Assembly: GCF_947499215.1 (NCBI RefSeq)
Contig: NZ_CANMNI010000002.1
Coordinates: 124,001-188,000, forward strand
Direction: 5' to 3'
Source of the DNA: an uncultured Pontibacter sp.
GTDB taxonomy: Bacteria; Bacteroidota; Bacteroidia; Cytophagales; Hymenobacteraceae
Length of the DNA stretch: 64,000 nt
Part shown: one piece after another, positions 38,099 through 46,894 of the stretch
Numbering within the stretch: the first letter of the stretch is position 1
Layout: the number at the start of each line of letters is the position of its first letter
The notes under the pieces: generated by a model
What the model was told of the DNA's origin: nothing
What the model saw: the letters and a program-made list of their open reading frames with translations, nothing else
Databases searched by the model: none
Program-made: the position numbers and the translations under genes

Positions 38099-38701
38099 AT
38101 GAACATTAAAGAAGCTAAGTTTTTAATAAGCAATACCCGGGTAGACCTCTGCCCGGAAGCCAACAAGCCGGAGTATGCCTTCATCGGTCGCTCCAATGTG
38201 GGCAAATCCTCCCTGATCAACATGCTGACCGAGCAAAAGGGGTTGGCCAAAACTTCGCAGTCGCCGGGCAAGACGCAACTCATCAATCATTTCCTTATAA
38301 ACAATGAGTGGTACCTGGTCGACTTGCCGGGATATGGTTATGCCAAGGTAAGCAAGGAGTCGCGGGAACAGTGGCGCAAGATGATCAACTACTACATGCA
38401 GAAGCGTGAAAACCTGACCTGCGTGTTTGTGCTCATCGACTCGCGCCACGAGCCCATGCAGGTAGATCTGGACTTTATAGACTATTTAGGCAAACTTGGC
38501 GTTCCTTTTGTACTGGTATTCACCAAAGCGGACAAGCAATCGGCTACTAAGACGGACTCAACCATAGCCGCCTTTGCCCGTAAGATGCAGGAAACTTGGG
38601 ATGAGCTCCCCCGCATGTTCAAAACCTCGGCAGAAAAAAGAACAGGCCGTGACGAGATCCTCAACTTTATAGAAGAGGTAAACGCACAGGTACAATACTG
38701 A
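38099..38701 (+). CDS. engB: Ribosome biogenesis GTPase EngB/YsxC
   Basis: The 200-residue GTPase helps assemble the 50S subunit. G1 is [13 protein letters not shown]2 SQSPGKTQ, G3 [10 protein letters not shown]4 FTKADK and G5 TSAEK. ATG at 38099 is chosen; the frame is open to a TTG at 38066 but the family starts near MNIKEAKFL. Monocistronic. Confidence 0.95.
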   Translation: MNIKEAKFLISNTRVDLCPEANKPEYAFIGRSNVGKSSLINMLTEQKGLAKTSQSPGKTQLINHFLINNEWYLVDLPGYGYAKVSKESREQWRKMINYYMQKRENLTCVFVLIDSRHEPMQVDLDFIDYLGKLGVPFVLVFTKADKQSATKTDSTIAAFARKMQETWDELPRMFKTSAEKRTGRDEILNFIEEVNAQVQY

Positions 38702-38773
38702 TCTGGGTAAGGGCAAGCGATTTAGGATAGTCTCCCGGGTGGACGCACACTTTAACTTAAATTCTTTACCCTT

Positions 38774-39172
38774 ATGAAAACTAGATTCTCATTTTTGTTT
38801 ATTTTATTTGCCTTTATGACCTTTGCCGCCGCCGCTCAGACAGCCAGCGCCAAAGAGGAAAAGGAATTCTGGATACCTTCCAAGTCTATACCTGTGGCGG
38901 AGTACTATGCCGGCGGACAGGAGGCCATGTATAAGTTCATCGACAAGCAGCTGAAATACCCGGCCATGGCACGCAAAAACCGTGTGCAAGGCGAGTGCAT
39001 CATCAGCTTCACGCTGAACGAGGACGGATCTACCTCAGGCTTCAAAGTCCTGAAAAATGCAGGCGCAGGCACCGGTGAGGAGGCGCTGCGCATTGCCAAA
39101 ATGCTGAAATTCAAGGCACCCGGCCCCGGCTTCGGCATGATGGCCAGTGTGCCGATAAATTTTAAACTATAA
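38774..39172 (+). CDS. Secreted TonB C-terminal domain-like protein
   Basis: 132 residues with a signal peptide (FSFLFILFAFMTFAAAAQ) and a TonB C-terminal domain (MYKFIDKQLKYPAMARKNRVQG, then CIISFTLNEDGSTSGFKVLK). It lacks membrane anchor and proline linker, like the protein at 14212-14643, so it is probably a soluble periplasmic adaptor. No receptor gene is near. Confidence 0.82.
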   Translation: MKTRFSFLFILFAFMTFAAAAQTASAKEEKEFWIPSKSIPVAEYYAGGQEAMYKFIDKQLKYPAMARKNRVQGECIISFTLNEDGSTSGFKVLKNAGAGTGEEALRIAKMLKFKAPGPGFGMMASVPINFKL

Positions 39173-39194
39173 CCAACAGTTTTTATACCTGATT

Positions 39195-39674
39195 ATGCCT
39201 ATTGATTTAAGACAAGTTGCAGCCATTGCCGGCATGAGCGGACTTTACCGCATTGTGAAGCCTACACGCAATGGTGTGATCGTTGAAAGCCTTTCGGACA
39301 AGCCTACCCGCATGGTAGCGCAGGCCCGTCACCGTATGTCGCTTCTCGATGAGATCTCGATCTATACCAACGACGAAGAGGCAACTGTGCCACTGGCCGA
39401 GGTGATGGACCGCATTCACCAGAAATACAACGGCGAACTGCCATTTGGTGACAAGCCGTCTGATGATGAGCTGAAGAGCTTTATGTCCGATGTGCTCCCA
39501 GATTACGATGAAGACCGCGTATACGTGTCAGACATGAAGAAGCTGGCCAACTGGTACACCATCGTGAGCAAGCACTTGGAGTTCACTTCAGGCGAAGAAG
39601 CCGTTTCTGAAGAGAAAGCTGAAGAAGGCAAAGAAGAAAAAGCCGAATCAAAGGCGAAGAAAGCCAAGAAGTAA
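39195..39674 (+). CDS. DUF5606 family protein
   Basis: 159 residues, conserved across Bacteroidota: DLRQVAAIAGMSGLYRIVKP, then DEISIYTNDEEATVPLAEV and an acidic/lysine tail from about residue 132 (EEKAEEGKEEKAESKAKKAKK-type low complexity). Function unknown, probably cytosolic and nucleic-acid or ribosome related by composition only. Follows the TonB-like gene by 22 bases. Confidence 0.85.
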   Translation: MPIDLRQVAAIAGMSGLYRIVKPTRNGVIVESLSDKPTRMVAQARHRMSLLDEISIYTNDEEATVPLAEVMDRIHQKYNGELPFGDKPSDDELKSFMSDVLPDYDEDRVYVSDMKKLANWYTIVSKHLEFTSGEEAVSEEKAEEGKEEKAESKAKKAKK

Positions 39675-39691
39675 TCAGACATGCCTGAATA

Positions 39692-39724
39692 AAAAAAGCC
39701 CTCTGGCAAAGAGGGCTTTTTTTT
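39692..39724 (+). terminator. Terminator after DUF5606 gene
   Basis: AAAAAAAGCCCTCT pairs with AGAGGGCTTTTTTTT around GGCAA. Confidence 0.92.
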
Positions 39725-39758
39725 ATCGCTTATCCCTAGTATTTAGCCTATCTAGCTT

Positions 39759-40067
39759 ATGACTTACCCTCCTGCCCTACTCACAAGTGCCGCCCGGCAG
39801 CTGCAGCGTGTGTTCGAGGCTGACCACGAACTCGCCTCTGAGGAGGAAGAGCTTATCCACCAAGTGGCCCGCATGGTGCAGTACCTGTTGCGCCACAACC
39901 TCAACCAATTGCTACACATCCTATACCGCATCGATGTGGAGGAGCGCAAAGTAAAACAGGCTATGCTTGCGGCCTCCGAAGAAGAGGTAGCTGAAAACAT
40001 AGCCCGTTTAATTGTAGAGCGTGAACTGCTAAAAGCGCAGATCCGCTTCAGGTATAGTCAAAATTAG
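39759..40067 (+). CDS. Small helical protein, unrecognised
   Basis: 102 residues, almost wholly helical and rich in E, L and R ([39 protein letters not shown]), probably a coiled coil. No family is recognised. Its stop overlaps the end of fbp on the other strand by four bases. Confidence 0.65.
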   Translation: MTYPPALLTSAARQLQRVFEADHELASEEEELIHQVARMVQYLLRHNLNQLLHILYRIDVEERKVKQAMLAASEEEVAENIARLIVERELLKAQIRFRYSQN

Positions 40068-41089
40068 TTCGCCTGCACGGCTTCTGCCGATTTCACCGAA
40101 GCCTTCATAAACTCCTCTACTTTATCCACCATATCAGAAGAACCGATAATAAGCGGGGAGCGCTGGTGCAGTTCAGTTGGCTCCACCTCCATGATGCGGC
40201 GTGAGCCGTCCGAGGCTTTACCTCCTGCCTGTTCAGCTATAAAGGCCAGTGAGTTACACTCGTACAAAAGACGCAGTTTGCCGTTCGGAGCCTTGGCAGT
40301 GGCCGGATAAATGTATACGCCGCCTTTGATCAGATTGCGATGAAAGTCTGATACCAGTGAACCAATGTAACGACCTGAGTAACCATTCTCTTTACAATAG
40401 CTCAGGTAGTTTTTAATGCCCTCCGGGAAGCTGTTGTAGCCACCTTCGTTGCATGAATAAATGGTGCCAGTCTTTGGCGTGGTCATATTCGGGTGTGACA
40501 GAAAGAACTCACCCAGCGATGGCTCATACGTAAAGCCATTCACACCGTGGCCAGTCGTATACACCAGCATGGTAGAGGAGCCGTACACCACATAGCCGGC
40601 AGCTACCTGATGTGTACCGTTCTGCATGCAGTCTTCCATGGTACCCTCCGTGCCCACTTCAGACAAGCGGCGGTAAATAGAGAAGATCGTCCCGATCGAA
40701 ACGTTCACGTCGATATTAGAAGAACCATCGAGTGGATCGATGGCTACAATATATTTGCCCTTGTTGTTACCAGTATGAATGATTTCGTCTTCCTCCTCCG
40801 AGATGATCGTGCATACCTCGCCGCCATTACGAAGGGCGCGTATAAAGCGGATGTTGGCGATCACATCGAGTTTCTGCTGATCTTCCCCCTGCACGTTTTG
40901 CTGACCGTATGCTCCGGTCACGTCAATCAGTCCGGCACGGTTGATTTCTCGGTTTACGATTTTGGCAGCCAAGGCTATATCGCGCAGCAATTGCGATAAC
41001 TCTCCAGTAGCAAAATGGAAATCTTCCTGTTTCCGCATGATAAACCTGTCAAGGGTGGTACCGACAGGAAGCGCTAGTTTGTCGTTCAT
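40064..41089 (-). CDS. fbp: Fructose-1,6-bisphosphatase, class I
   Basis: The 341-residue gluconeogenic enzyme removes the 1-phosphate from fructose 1,6-bisphosphate. Metal and substrate motifs: ISEEEDE (Mg site), [26 protein letters not shown] core (about 117-138), [22 protein letters not shown] and [10 protein letters not shown]. Full length. Divergent from lysC; candidate promoter at 41116-41146. Confidence 0.97.
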   Translation of the reverse strand: MNDKLALPVGTTLDRFIMRKQEDFHFATGELSQLLRDIALAAKIVNREINRAGLIDVTGAYGQQNVQGEDQQKLDVIANIRFIRALRNGGEVCTIISEEEDEIIHTGNNKGKYIVAIDPLDGSSNIDVNVSIGTIFSIYRRLSEVGTEGTMEDCMQNGTHQVAAGYVVYGSSTMLVYTTGHGVNGFTYEPSLGEFFLSHPNMTTPKTGTIYSCNEGGYNSFPEGIKNYLSYCKENGYSGRYIGSLVSDFHRNLIKGGVYIYPATAKAPNGKLRLLYECNSLAFIAEQAGGKASDGSRRIMEVEPTELHQRSPLIIGSSDMVDKVEEFMKASVKSAEAVQAN

Positions 41090-41115
41090 TATGGTGAAGT
41101 TTAAATATATAGCTA

Positions 41116-41146
41116 CAAAAATATGATATTTTGAAACATAACCGAA
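41116..41146 (-). promoter_or_regulatory. Candidate promoter of fbp
   Basis: On the minus strand TATTTTTG (-7, 41123-41116) is preceded 19 bases upstream by TTCG (41146-41143), one base off TTTG. Confidence 0.5.
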
Positions 41147-41181
41147 GGATACTTACATTTACGACGTAAGCATAGAATTTG

Positions 41182-42447
41182 ATGAAAGTATTTAAGTTTG
41201 GCGGCGCCTCCGTAAAAGACGCCAGTGCATTGCGAAATCTGGCTCAAATTGTTGCCACACAGGGCGGAAAACAGGAATTACTGCTGGTCGTGTCGGCCAT
41301 GGGCAAAACGACCAATGCGCTGGAGCAGGTATACGGCCTCGCCTTTACCGGGCAAGATTTTAGCACGGCTCTTGATGAGAGCCGCCAGTACCATCTGTCT
41401 ATTGTAAATGAGCTTTTTCCGAAACGGGAACACCCTGTATACGAGCGCCTCGAACATCTGTTTTCGCAATTACAGCAACAGCTCCAGTCTATTCAGTCAC
41501 GGCCTCATACCCAGTATGACCGCAACTACGACCAAGTGGTCAGTTTCGGAGAGTTAATATCCTCTGTTATAGTGCATTATTTTTTACGGGAGCAAGGTAT
41601 AGCCAGTGCTTGGGTGGATAGCCGAAAATATATCCAGACCGATAATACTTGGCGTGAGGCCCGCGTGGACTGGGCTTGGACGGAACGGGTGATCAAACGG
41701 GATTTGCCCGACCTGCTGCAGGAACAAATCATCGTGACGCAGGGATTTCTAGGGGGTACGAACAACGGCCTTGCCACCACCCTTGGCCGCGAAGGCTCCG
41801 ACTTCAGCGCCGCCATTTTCGCCTATTCCCTCGACGCCGAGGGCCTCTACATCTGGAAAGACGTAGCCGGCCTTCTCAACGCTGACCCGAAGCGCTTCGC
41901 TCATACTGTGCGCTACCGCGAACTCGACTATCAGGAAACAGTGGAAATGGCTTATTACGGCGCTTCGGTCATTCACCCGAAGACGATTAAGCCGCTGGCG
42001 AACAAGTCAATCCCGCTTTATGTGAAGTCATTTCTGGACCCAACGGCCGAAGGCACCAAGATCTGCGACTGTCGTTTCGAGAAGCTAAGTCCGGCTTATA
42101 TCGTGAAGGACAACCAATGCCTCGTGTCGTTCAGTGCTAAGGATTTCACCTTTATCAGCGAGAAGAATCTGGGTACGATCTTCAATGCCCTATCAGAGTT
42201 GCGTCTCAAGATCAACCTAATGCAGAACTCAGCCATCTCGTTTTCAATCTGTACTGATTATAATGAAAAGCGTCTTAAGCAACTGATCGAAACCCTGCAG
42301 GACCAGTTCAGCATCCACTACAATACCGAGTTGCAGCTTTTCACTATCAAAAATTACGACAACGAAAGCATACAGGAGATCACTAAAGACAAGGAGGTGC
42401 TGCTGGAACAGCGTACTAGAACGACATTTCAGGTGGTGTGTAGATAA
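41182..42447 (+). CDS. lysC: Aspartate kinase
   Basis: The 421-residue enzyme phosphorylates aspartate, the first step to lysine, threonine and methionine. N terminus MKVFKFGGASVKDA (K-F-G-G), then GFLGGTNNGLATTLGREGSDFSAA and WKDVAGLLNADPKR; the end from about 300 holds ACT domains. Monofunctional. ATG at 41182 preferred over an in-frame TTG one codon upstream. Confidence 0.95.
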   Translation: MKVFKFGGASVKDASALRNLAQIVATQGGKQELLLVVSAMGKTTNALEQVYGLAFTGQDFSTALDESRQYHLSIVNELFPKREHPVYERLEHLFSQLQQQLQSIQSRPHTQYDRNYDQVVSFGELISSVIVHYFLREQGIASAWVDSRKYIQTDNTWREARVDWAWTERVIKRDLPDLLQEQIIVTQGFLGGTNNGLATTLGREGSDFSAAIFAYSLDAEGLYIWKDVAGLLNADPKRFAHTVRYRELDYQETVEMAYYGASVIHPKTIKPLANKSIPLYVKSFLDPTAEGTKICDCRFEKLSPAYIVKDNQCLVSFSAKDFTFISEKNLGTIFNALSELRLKINLMQNSAISFSICTDYNEKRLKQLIETLQDQFSIHYNTELQLFTIKNYDNESIQEITKDKEVLLEQRTRTTFQVVCR

Positions 42448-42519
42448 CTTTCCTCAATGGGCTGTTAAGTTCTATTTTATACCATCAAGTCAATGCTAGC
42501 CATGGTGATATCTAGACTC

Positions 42520-42642
42520 TCCCCTTGAGGACAAGTGAGAACGGGAGTTCGAAACTTGCGAGCGTAGCTCTTAGAGGGGTGTTGTCATTTTGCAAAAGGC
42601 TTATCTTAGTAGTTATACACTCCTATAATCCCCTCAAGGGGA
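42520..42642. repeat. Intergenic inverted repeat
   Basis: TCCCCTTGAGG (42520-42530) and CCTCAAGGGGA (42632-42642) are exact inverted copies, with TTAGAGGGGTGTTGTC between. It fills most of the 281-base spacer between lysC and the crotonase gene; no gene is seen there. Confidence 0.55.
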
Positions 42643-42728
42643 TAGTTTCCTCTTAAGCCTAACATCTCTGCCCTTTTCCCGATTCCTCTAAAAGCCGTAA
42701 CTTAGTCCGAAACTAATACGACTAAACT

Positions 42729-43502
42729 ATGGAATTTATACTTGTTACTCCTCAAGCCCGTCCGCATGTGGCCCTTATCCAACTCAACCGACCGAAAGAG
42801 CTTAACGCCCTGAACCTGCAACTGATGGGCGAAATGCGGGACGCTCTGAAAGAGCTGGATGATAATGACGATGTGCGTGCCATCATCATTACTGGCAACG
42901 AACGTGCCTTCGCCGCCGGAGCCGACATCAAACAAATGGCTGGCAAAACAGCTATCGACATGCTCAACATTGACCAGTTCTCTACTTGGGATCAAATCCG
43001 CAAAACCAAGAAACCAATCATCGCGGCCGTTTCAGGCTTTGCGCTGGGTGGTGGCTGCGAACTGGCCATGACATGTGATATGATTGTGGCGTCGGAAACA
43101 GCTCAGTTTGGTCAACCCGAAATTAAGATCGGGGTAATGCCGGGTGCGGGCGGCACGCAACGCCTGACCAAAGCCATCGGTAAAGCCAAAGCCATGGAAA
43201 TGGTGCTGACCGGTAAGTTTATGAGCGCCGACGAAGCGGAGAAGCATGGCCTGATCAACCGTGTGGTGCCAGTAGAGCTATACCTAGAAGAAGCCTTTAA
43301 ACTAGCCGGTGAAGTCGCCCAAATGTCTCCGGTAGCTGCTAAACTCGCTAAAGAATCCGTGAACCGCTCTTTCGAAACTAACCTCGACGAAGGCCTGCAC
43401 TTCGAGCGCAAAAACTTCTACCTCTGCTTCGCCTCCGAAGACCAGACCGAAGGTATGAATGCCTTTGTGGAGAAGCGTAAGCCGGAGTTTAAGGGAAGAT
43501 AA
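42729..43502 (+). CDS. Enoyl-CoA hydratase/isomerase (crotonase)
   Basis: The 257-residue enzyme hydrates enoyl-CoA in fatty acid breakdown. Motifs: AFAAGADIKQMA (oxyanion-hole region), ALGGGCELAMTCD with the first catalytic Glu near, and GQPEIKIGVMPGAGGTQRL with the second Glu (about 138). Typical length. No other beta-oxidation genes adjoin. Confidence 0.93.
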   Translation: MEFILVTPQARPHVALIQLNRPKELNALNLQLMGEMRDALKELDDNDDVRAIIITGNERAFAAGADIKQMAGKTAIDMLNIDQFSTWDQIRKTKKPIIAAVSGFALGGGCELAMTCDMIVASETAQFGQPEIKIGVMPGAGGTQRLTKAIGKAKAMEMVLTGKFMSADEAEKHGLINRVVPVELYLEEAFKLAGEVAQMSPVAAKLAKESVNRSFETNLDEGLHFERKNFYLCFASEDQTEGMNAFVEKRKPEFKGR

Positions 43503-43504
43503 AA

Positions 43505-43759
43505 AGAGTTCTGAGTCTCGAGTTCTGAATTCTGAGTTGTACCTATTCTGTCATTTCGAATGCACTGAGAAATCTAAAGTACTGCGATTCTTTATCCATA
43601 TTTCTTGCCCTCGCTCTCGTTCCGCGGGCGAGGGCTAAGTAGTCTTCAGTATGAGCGCCATTAGATAGATGCCAGATTTCTCATTGCATTCGAAATGACA
43701 GTTAACGCTAACCTCTCACGTTTTCGCTTACTGACTCAGAACTCGAGACTCAGAACTCT
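43505..43759. repeat. 255-base nested inverted-repeat element
   Basis: Three nested inverted repeats: 43505-43528 with 43736-43759 (24 bp exact); 43549-43575 with 43674-43700 (27 bp, one mismatch; core TCATTTCGAATGCA); and GCCCTCGC 43607-43614 with GCGAGGGC 43628-43635. No reading frame. It looks like a MITE or composite palindromic repeat built by insertion within insertion. Confidence 0.85.
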
Positions 43760-43827
43760 TACCCTAGAAGTTCCCCCGTTCACGAACAACTTTTGACGCT
43801 TCACTTTTAATTCTTAACAAGAAGCCA

Positions 43828-43835
43828 TACCTTTG
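43828..43835 (+). promoter_or_regulatory. Candidate -7 box of perR-peroxiredoxin operon
   Basis: TACCTTTG fits TAnnTTTG; TTTT at 43805-43808 stands at the proper 19-base spacing as a weak -33. Confidence 0.6.
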
Positions 43836-43851
43836 CGGAACTATTCCTAGT

Positions 43852-43866
43852 TAAGAATCATTCTTA
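43852..43866 (+). promoter_or_regulatory. 7-1-7 Fur/PerR-type operator
   Basis: TAAGAAT-C-ATTCTTA is a perfect 7-1-7 palindrome, the format of Fur and PerR boxes. It lies between the predicted -7 box and the regulator's ATG, so binding there should block the operon (autoregulation, inferred). Confidence 0.65.
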
Positions 43867-43874
43867 TCTGCAGT

Positions 43875-44339
43875 ATGCAACACCTGACCCGAGACGAAAT
43901 ACGACAAAGCCTGACAACGTGCGGCCTGAAGGCTACGCATCAGCGCATTGTTGTGCTCGAAGCGGTGGCAGAGTTGCATGGGTCACACCCTACAGCGGAG
44001 GATATTTTCCAGCGGCTGCGACCGGCTAACCCAACGATTTCGCTGGGTACGGTTTACAAAACGCTGGATACCTTTACCGAAACAGGTATGCTGCGGCGGG
44101 TAGTGTCAGAAGGGGGCAGTAAGCGTTACGACTCAAACACGATGACGCACAGCCACATCTACTGCAGCAAGACCAAGGAGATCGTTGATTTTGAAGATGA
44201 AGAACTAGAGCAGTTGCTGCTCAAATTCTTCAGCGAGCGAAAGCTTGAGAACTTCGAGATCAAAGGCTTTTCGGTGCAGCTGACAGGTTGCAAGGTGGAG
44301 CCCGACAAAAAGATTAGCATTACAAGAGTTTCTAAATAG
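43875..44339 (+). CDS. perR: Fur-family regulator, probably PerR
   Basis: 154 residues with the Fur fold: winged helix (KATHQRIVVLEAVAELHGSHPTAEDI, then TISLGTVYKTLDTF) and a C-terminal metal/dimer domain (HSHIYCSKTKEIVDFEDEEL). The His/Asp sensing set is present in part, but the CxxC of the structural zinc site is C-S-K-T, so that site is missing. A peroxide role is inferred from the peroxiredoxin gene 32 bases downstream and the shared operator. Confidence 0.85.
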   Translation: MQHLTRDEIRQSLTTCGLKATHQRIVVLEAVAELHGSHPTAEDIFQRLRPANPTISLGTVYKTLDTFTETGMLRRVVSEGGSKRYDSNTMTHSHIYCSKTKEIVDFEDEELEQLLLKFFSERKLENFEIKGFSVQLTGCKVEPDKKISITRVSK

Positions 44340-44371
44340 ATTTTTTCAAAACCCAATAAAAACAAAACAAA

Positions 44372-45001
44372 ATGGCAGTATTAGTAGGTAAAAAAGCACC
44401 TTCTTTCAAAGCTACAGCAGTAGTAAATGGCGAGTTCGTAGAAGACTTTTCTCTTGACCAGTACATCGGCAAGAAGCACGTAGTTTTCTATTTTTACCCT
44501 ATGGACTTCACTTTCGTTTGCCCTACCGAGATCATCGCGTTCCAGGACAGAATGGAAGAGTTCGAGCGTAAGAATGTTGCCGTAGTGGGTTGCTCTACCG
44601 ACACGCATTTTTCTCACTTCGCATGGTTGAACACGCCACGAAACCAAGGTGGTATCGAGGGCGTTGAGTATCCGCTGGTAGCTGATGCTACGAAGACGAT
44701 CGCTACGAACTTCGACGTGCTGGCTGGTCACTACGACTACAACGAAGAAGGCGAAATGACTTTCGTAGGCGACCCAGTTGCTTACCGCGGTCTGTTCCTG
44801 ATCGACAAAGAAGGTGTAGTTCGTCACCAAGTTGTAAACGACATGCCACTTGGCCGTTCTATCGACGAGACACTTCGCATGGTGGATGCCCTGCAGTATT
44901 TCGAAGAGAAAGGCGAAGTTTGCCCAGCCAACTGGTCTGAAGGCAAAGAAGCCATGAGCGCTACAAAAGAAGGCGTATCGAACTACCTTGCAAAGCACTA
45001 A
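44372..45001 (+). CDS. 2-Cys peroxiredoxin (AhpC/TSA family)
   Basis: The 209-residue thiol peroxidase reduces H2O2 and organic peroxides. The peroxidatic Cys is in PMDFTFVCPTEI (about residue 49) and the resolving Cys in GEVCPANW (about 186), as in typical Prx1-type enzymes. Second gene of the perR operon, so probably induced by peroxide. Confidence 0.95.
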   Translation: MAVLVGKKAPSFKATAVVNGEFVEDFSLDQYIGKKHVVFYFYPMDFTFVCPTEIIAFQDRMEEFERKNVAVVGCSTDTHFSHFAWLNTPRNQGGIEGVEYPLVADATKTIATNFDVLAGHYDYNEEGEMTFVGDPVAYRGLFLIDKEGVVRHQVVNDMPLGRSIDETLRMVDALQYFEEKGEVCPANWSEGKEAMSATKEGVSNYLAKH

Positions 45002-45024
45002 GCATTGAATAGCTTGAAGCATAG

Positions 45025-45053
45025 AAAAGCCCCGGCAGTAGCTGGGGCTTTTT
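45025..45053 (+). terminator. Terminator after peroxiredoxin gene
   Basis: AAAAGCCCC pairs with GGGGCTTTT; faces the convergent HAD gene. Confidence 0.82.
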
Positions 45054-45067
45054 GTTTTTAGGGCAAG

Positions 45068-45688
45068 TTAAAGCCGCACTAACTTTCCATCATCCTTCAC
45101 CAGCCAAGCTCTGTCTGCTTCATCCAGAATATTCTCTTTGTTGTCGGAATAGGCTTCCACTATCCTGTAAGGCTTTCCATTGAAGTGTTTGTCGAGACGC
45201 TTAATCTTTTCCTCGTCCTTACAGGCTTTGCCTTCCACGATGTAAGTTTCACCGTCATACATGGTTTGCGTACCGAAATACAAATCTACAGGGTATAGTT
45301 CAAAAAGCGGCTTCACGTATACCTCCAACGCTCCTGTGGCACAAATCACCTGCACGCCTTCCTGCTTATACTTGTCCAGTTTGGCTTTTATTTCTTTGTT
45401 AAACTCGTTGGGGTACTCTTGCTGCCAAAACTCCCAAGCATATTGCTCTACCTGCTCGGGCGGGATGTTATTGAGATAGTTAAAGAAGTTTTCCTTGAAC
45501 TCGGTCATCCGAATCTGGTGTATTTTGAGGAGCACTTTGTAGTACACCATCTGGAAGTAATAGGCTAGTTTGTGCGGCTTCTTTTTGCTGATGAACTTGA
45601 AAAATTCCTCTTTGGAGCTCTTGGTATAGAAAGTGCCGTTCAGGTCGAATACCACAACCTTTATTTCATTTTGCTCTTTATCCGCCAT
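45068..45688 (-). CDS. HAD-like phosphatase-fold protein with altered motif I
   Basis: 206 residues of the HAD superfamily: motif I is VVFDLNGTFY (about residues 12-21), then a helical cap, motif II in ICATGALE and motif III/IV around EAYSDNKENILDEAD. In active phosphatases motif I reads DxDGT; here the second Asp, the general acid, is Asn. It may be a slow or non-hydrolytic family member. No partner gene adjoins. Confidence 0.75.
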   Translation of the reverse strand: MADKEQNEIKVVVFDLNGTFYTKSSKEEFFKFISKKKPHKLAYYFQMVYYKVLLKIHQIRMTEFKENFFNYLNNIPPEQVEQYAWEFWQQEYPNEFNKEIKAKLDKYKQEGVQVICATGALEVYVKPLFELYPVDLYFGTQTMYDGETYIVEGKACKDEEKIKRLDKHFNGKPYRIVEAYSDNKENILDEADRAWLVKDDGKLVRL

Positions 45689-45704
45689 AGTCTTAGCTAA
45701 ATTT

Positions 45705-45724
45705 ATACCTGCCGTGGCAGGTAT
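45705..45724. repeat. Perfect 20-base palindrome upstream of HAD gene
   Basis: ATACCTGCC-GT-GGCAGGTAT-type palindrome made of two AGGTAT words, 17 bases upstream of the HAD gene start. It could be an operator, or chance pairing of the window's frequent word. Confidence 0.45.
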
Positions 45725-45804
45725 GGAGTTTACGGAAATCAGCCAAACAGGGCTATACCTTTTGCAGAAGCAGCGGTAGCAGCAGGATTATACCTGCCAA
45801 CATA

Positions 45805-45844
45805 AAAGCGCAAAGCCCCTACACTTGCAGGGGCTTTGCGCTTT
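45805..45844 (-). terminator. Terminator of the DsbA-like gene
   Basis: AAAGCGCAAAGCCCCT pairs exactly with AGGGGCTTTGCGCTTT (16 bp), 20 bases after the stop at 45864. Confidence 0.85.
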
Positions 45845-45863
45845 CACACTTCAACCAAACCGC

Positions 45864-46772
45864 TTACTGTTTCATCCACAATGCGCCGTTCTTAGAAGCG
45901 TACTTCCCGATCTTGCCTTCTGCGTGCAGTTCTCGTAGGTATGCATCCGCCTCAGCAGTATTCATACCTGCGATCACGGCATACTCCTTGGTTGTAAGGG
46001 TGCTGTACTTGCCAAAGAGTGAGGTATAGGCTTTATCGTACTCTTGCTTTCTCGCCTCTGGATACAGCTGGAGCAGCCCCTGTTTGTACTGTTCGTAAGG
46101 GCGGGAGCCGTATACCAGTACGCGGTTATCTTGTTCGTCAGTCACGAAGATGGTTGGGAAACCCCGTACGCCTAACTGACGAGCCAGCAAAAGATCCTCC
46201 TGAAACAGCGTGACTGCTTTTCCTTCGAAATCAGCTTTGAACTGCACTACATCCAAACCAGTTTGCTCGGCTGCAAGCGCTAGGTTTTCCCAACGGGCTA
46301 TGCTCTTCTTTTCCAGAAAGACCATCTCCTTGATTCTCCTTAGAAACTTCACGGCTTTGGCCTCGCTCTGCAATTGGGCCGCTTTAAAGGCGATGGAAGG
46401 CGGATATGATGACAGCAGCGGGTCTTCCAGCCACAGGTCGCCGTCGATGGGCATTTCGTAATAGGCGCCGGCTTCTTCCCAGTGCTTGGCTACGCTGACA
46501 GGCCCGTTCACGTCGCGACCGCCATAGGTTTCCCAGCTTTGCAACAGGCCTCCCATGCGGTACTCTATTTCAAAGTAGAATCCGTATTCCAGCGCTAGTT
46601 TCTTTAGTTGTGGATCGATGCCCCAGCAAGAGGAGCAGATCGGGTCGGTAAAGTACAGCACCTTGATAGGTTTCTGGGCCGCAGCCATGTTAGTATCTTC
46701 TGAGCTTTGCTGTGTCACCGGAATTTCACAAACGCCGGACTCTATATCGCAATGCATTGGTTTTGTCTCCAT
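45864..46772 (-). CDS. DsbA-family thioredoxin-like protein (FrnE/SpxH type)
   Basis: 302 residues with a thioredoxin fold and a DsbA-like helical insert. The active site is TDPICSSCWG (C-x-x-C, about residues 40-49), then RGFPTIFV with the cis-Pro. No signal peptide, so cytosolic, like the SpxH/YjbH and FrnE groups, which act in thiol stress or as protease adaptors. Divergent from an HxlR regulator that likely controls it. Confidence 0.85.
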   Translation of the reverse strand: METKPMHCDIESGVCEIPVTQQSSEDTNMAAAQKPIKVLYFTDPICSSCWGIDPQLKKLALEYGFYFEIEYRMGGLLQSWETYGGRDVNGPVSVAKHWEEAGAYYEMPIDGDLWLEDPLLSSYPPSIAFKAAQLQSEAKAVKFLRRIKEMVFLEKKSIARWENLALAAEQTGLDVVQFKADFEGKAVTLFQEDLLLARQLGVRGFPTIFVTDEQDNRVLVYGSRPYEQYKQGLLQLYPEARKQEYDKAYTSLFGKYSTLTTKEYAVIAGMNTAEADAYLRELHAEGKIGKYASKNGALWMKQ

Positions 46773-46793
46773 GGTCTTCTAATTTTCGTTAAA

Positions 46794-46854
46794 CTTTGTA
46801 AATGCAGGCCTGTTAGCCTTACCTATCAGTTCTGATTGAATTACCTTTACAAAG
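46794..46854. promoter_or_regulatory. Inverted half-sites between dsbA-like and hxlR genes
   Basis: CTTTGTAAA (46794-46802) and TTTACAAAG (46846-46854) are exact inverted copies, 43 bases apart, in the 122-base divergent spacer. They are candidate operator half-sites for the HxlR protein (inference). Confidence 0.45.
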
Positions 46855-46894
46855 GTCGGCCTATATTTCAGGAGAGTCAATTAGTCAAGAAAAC

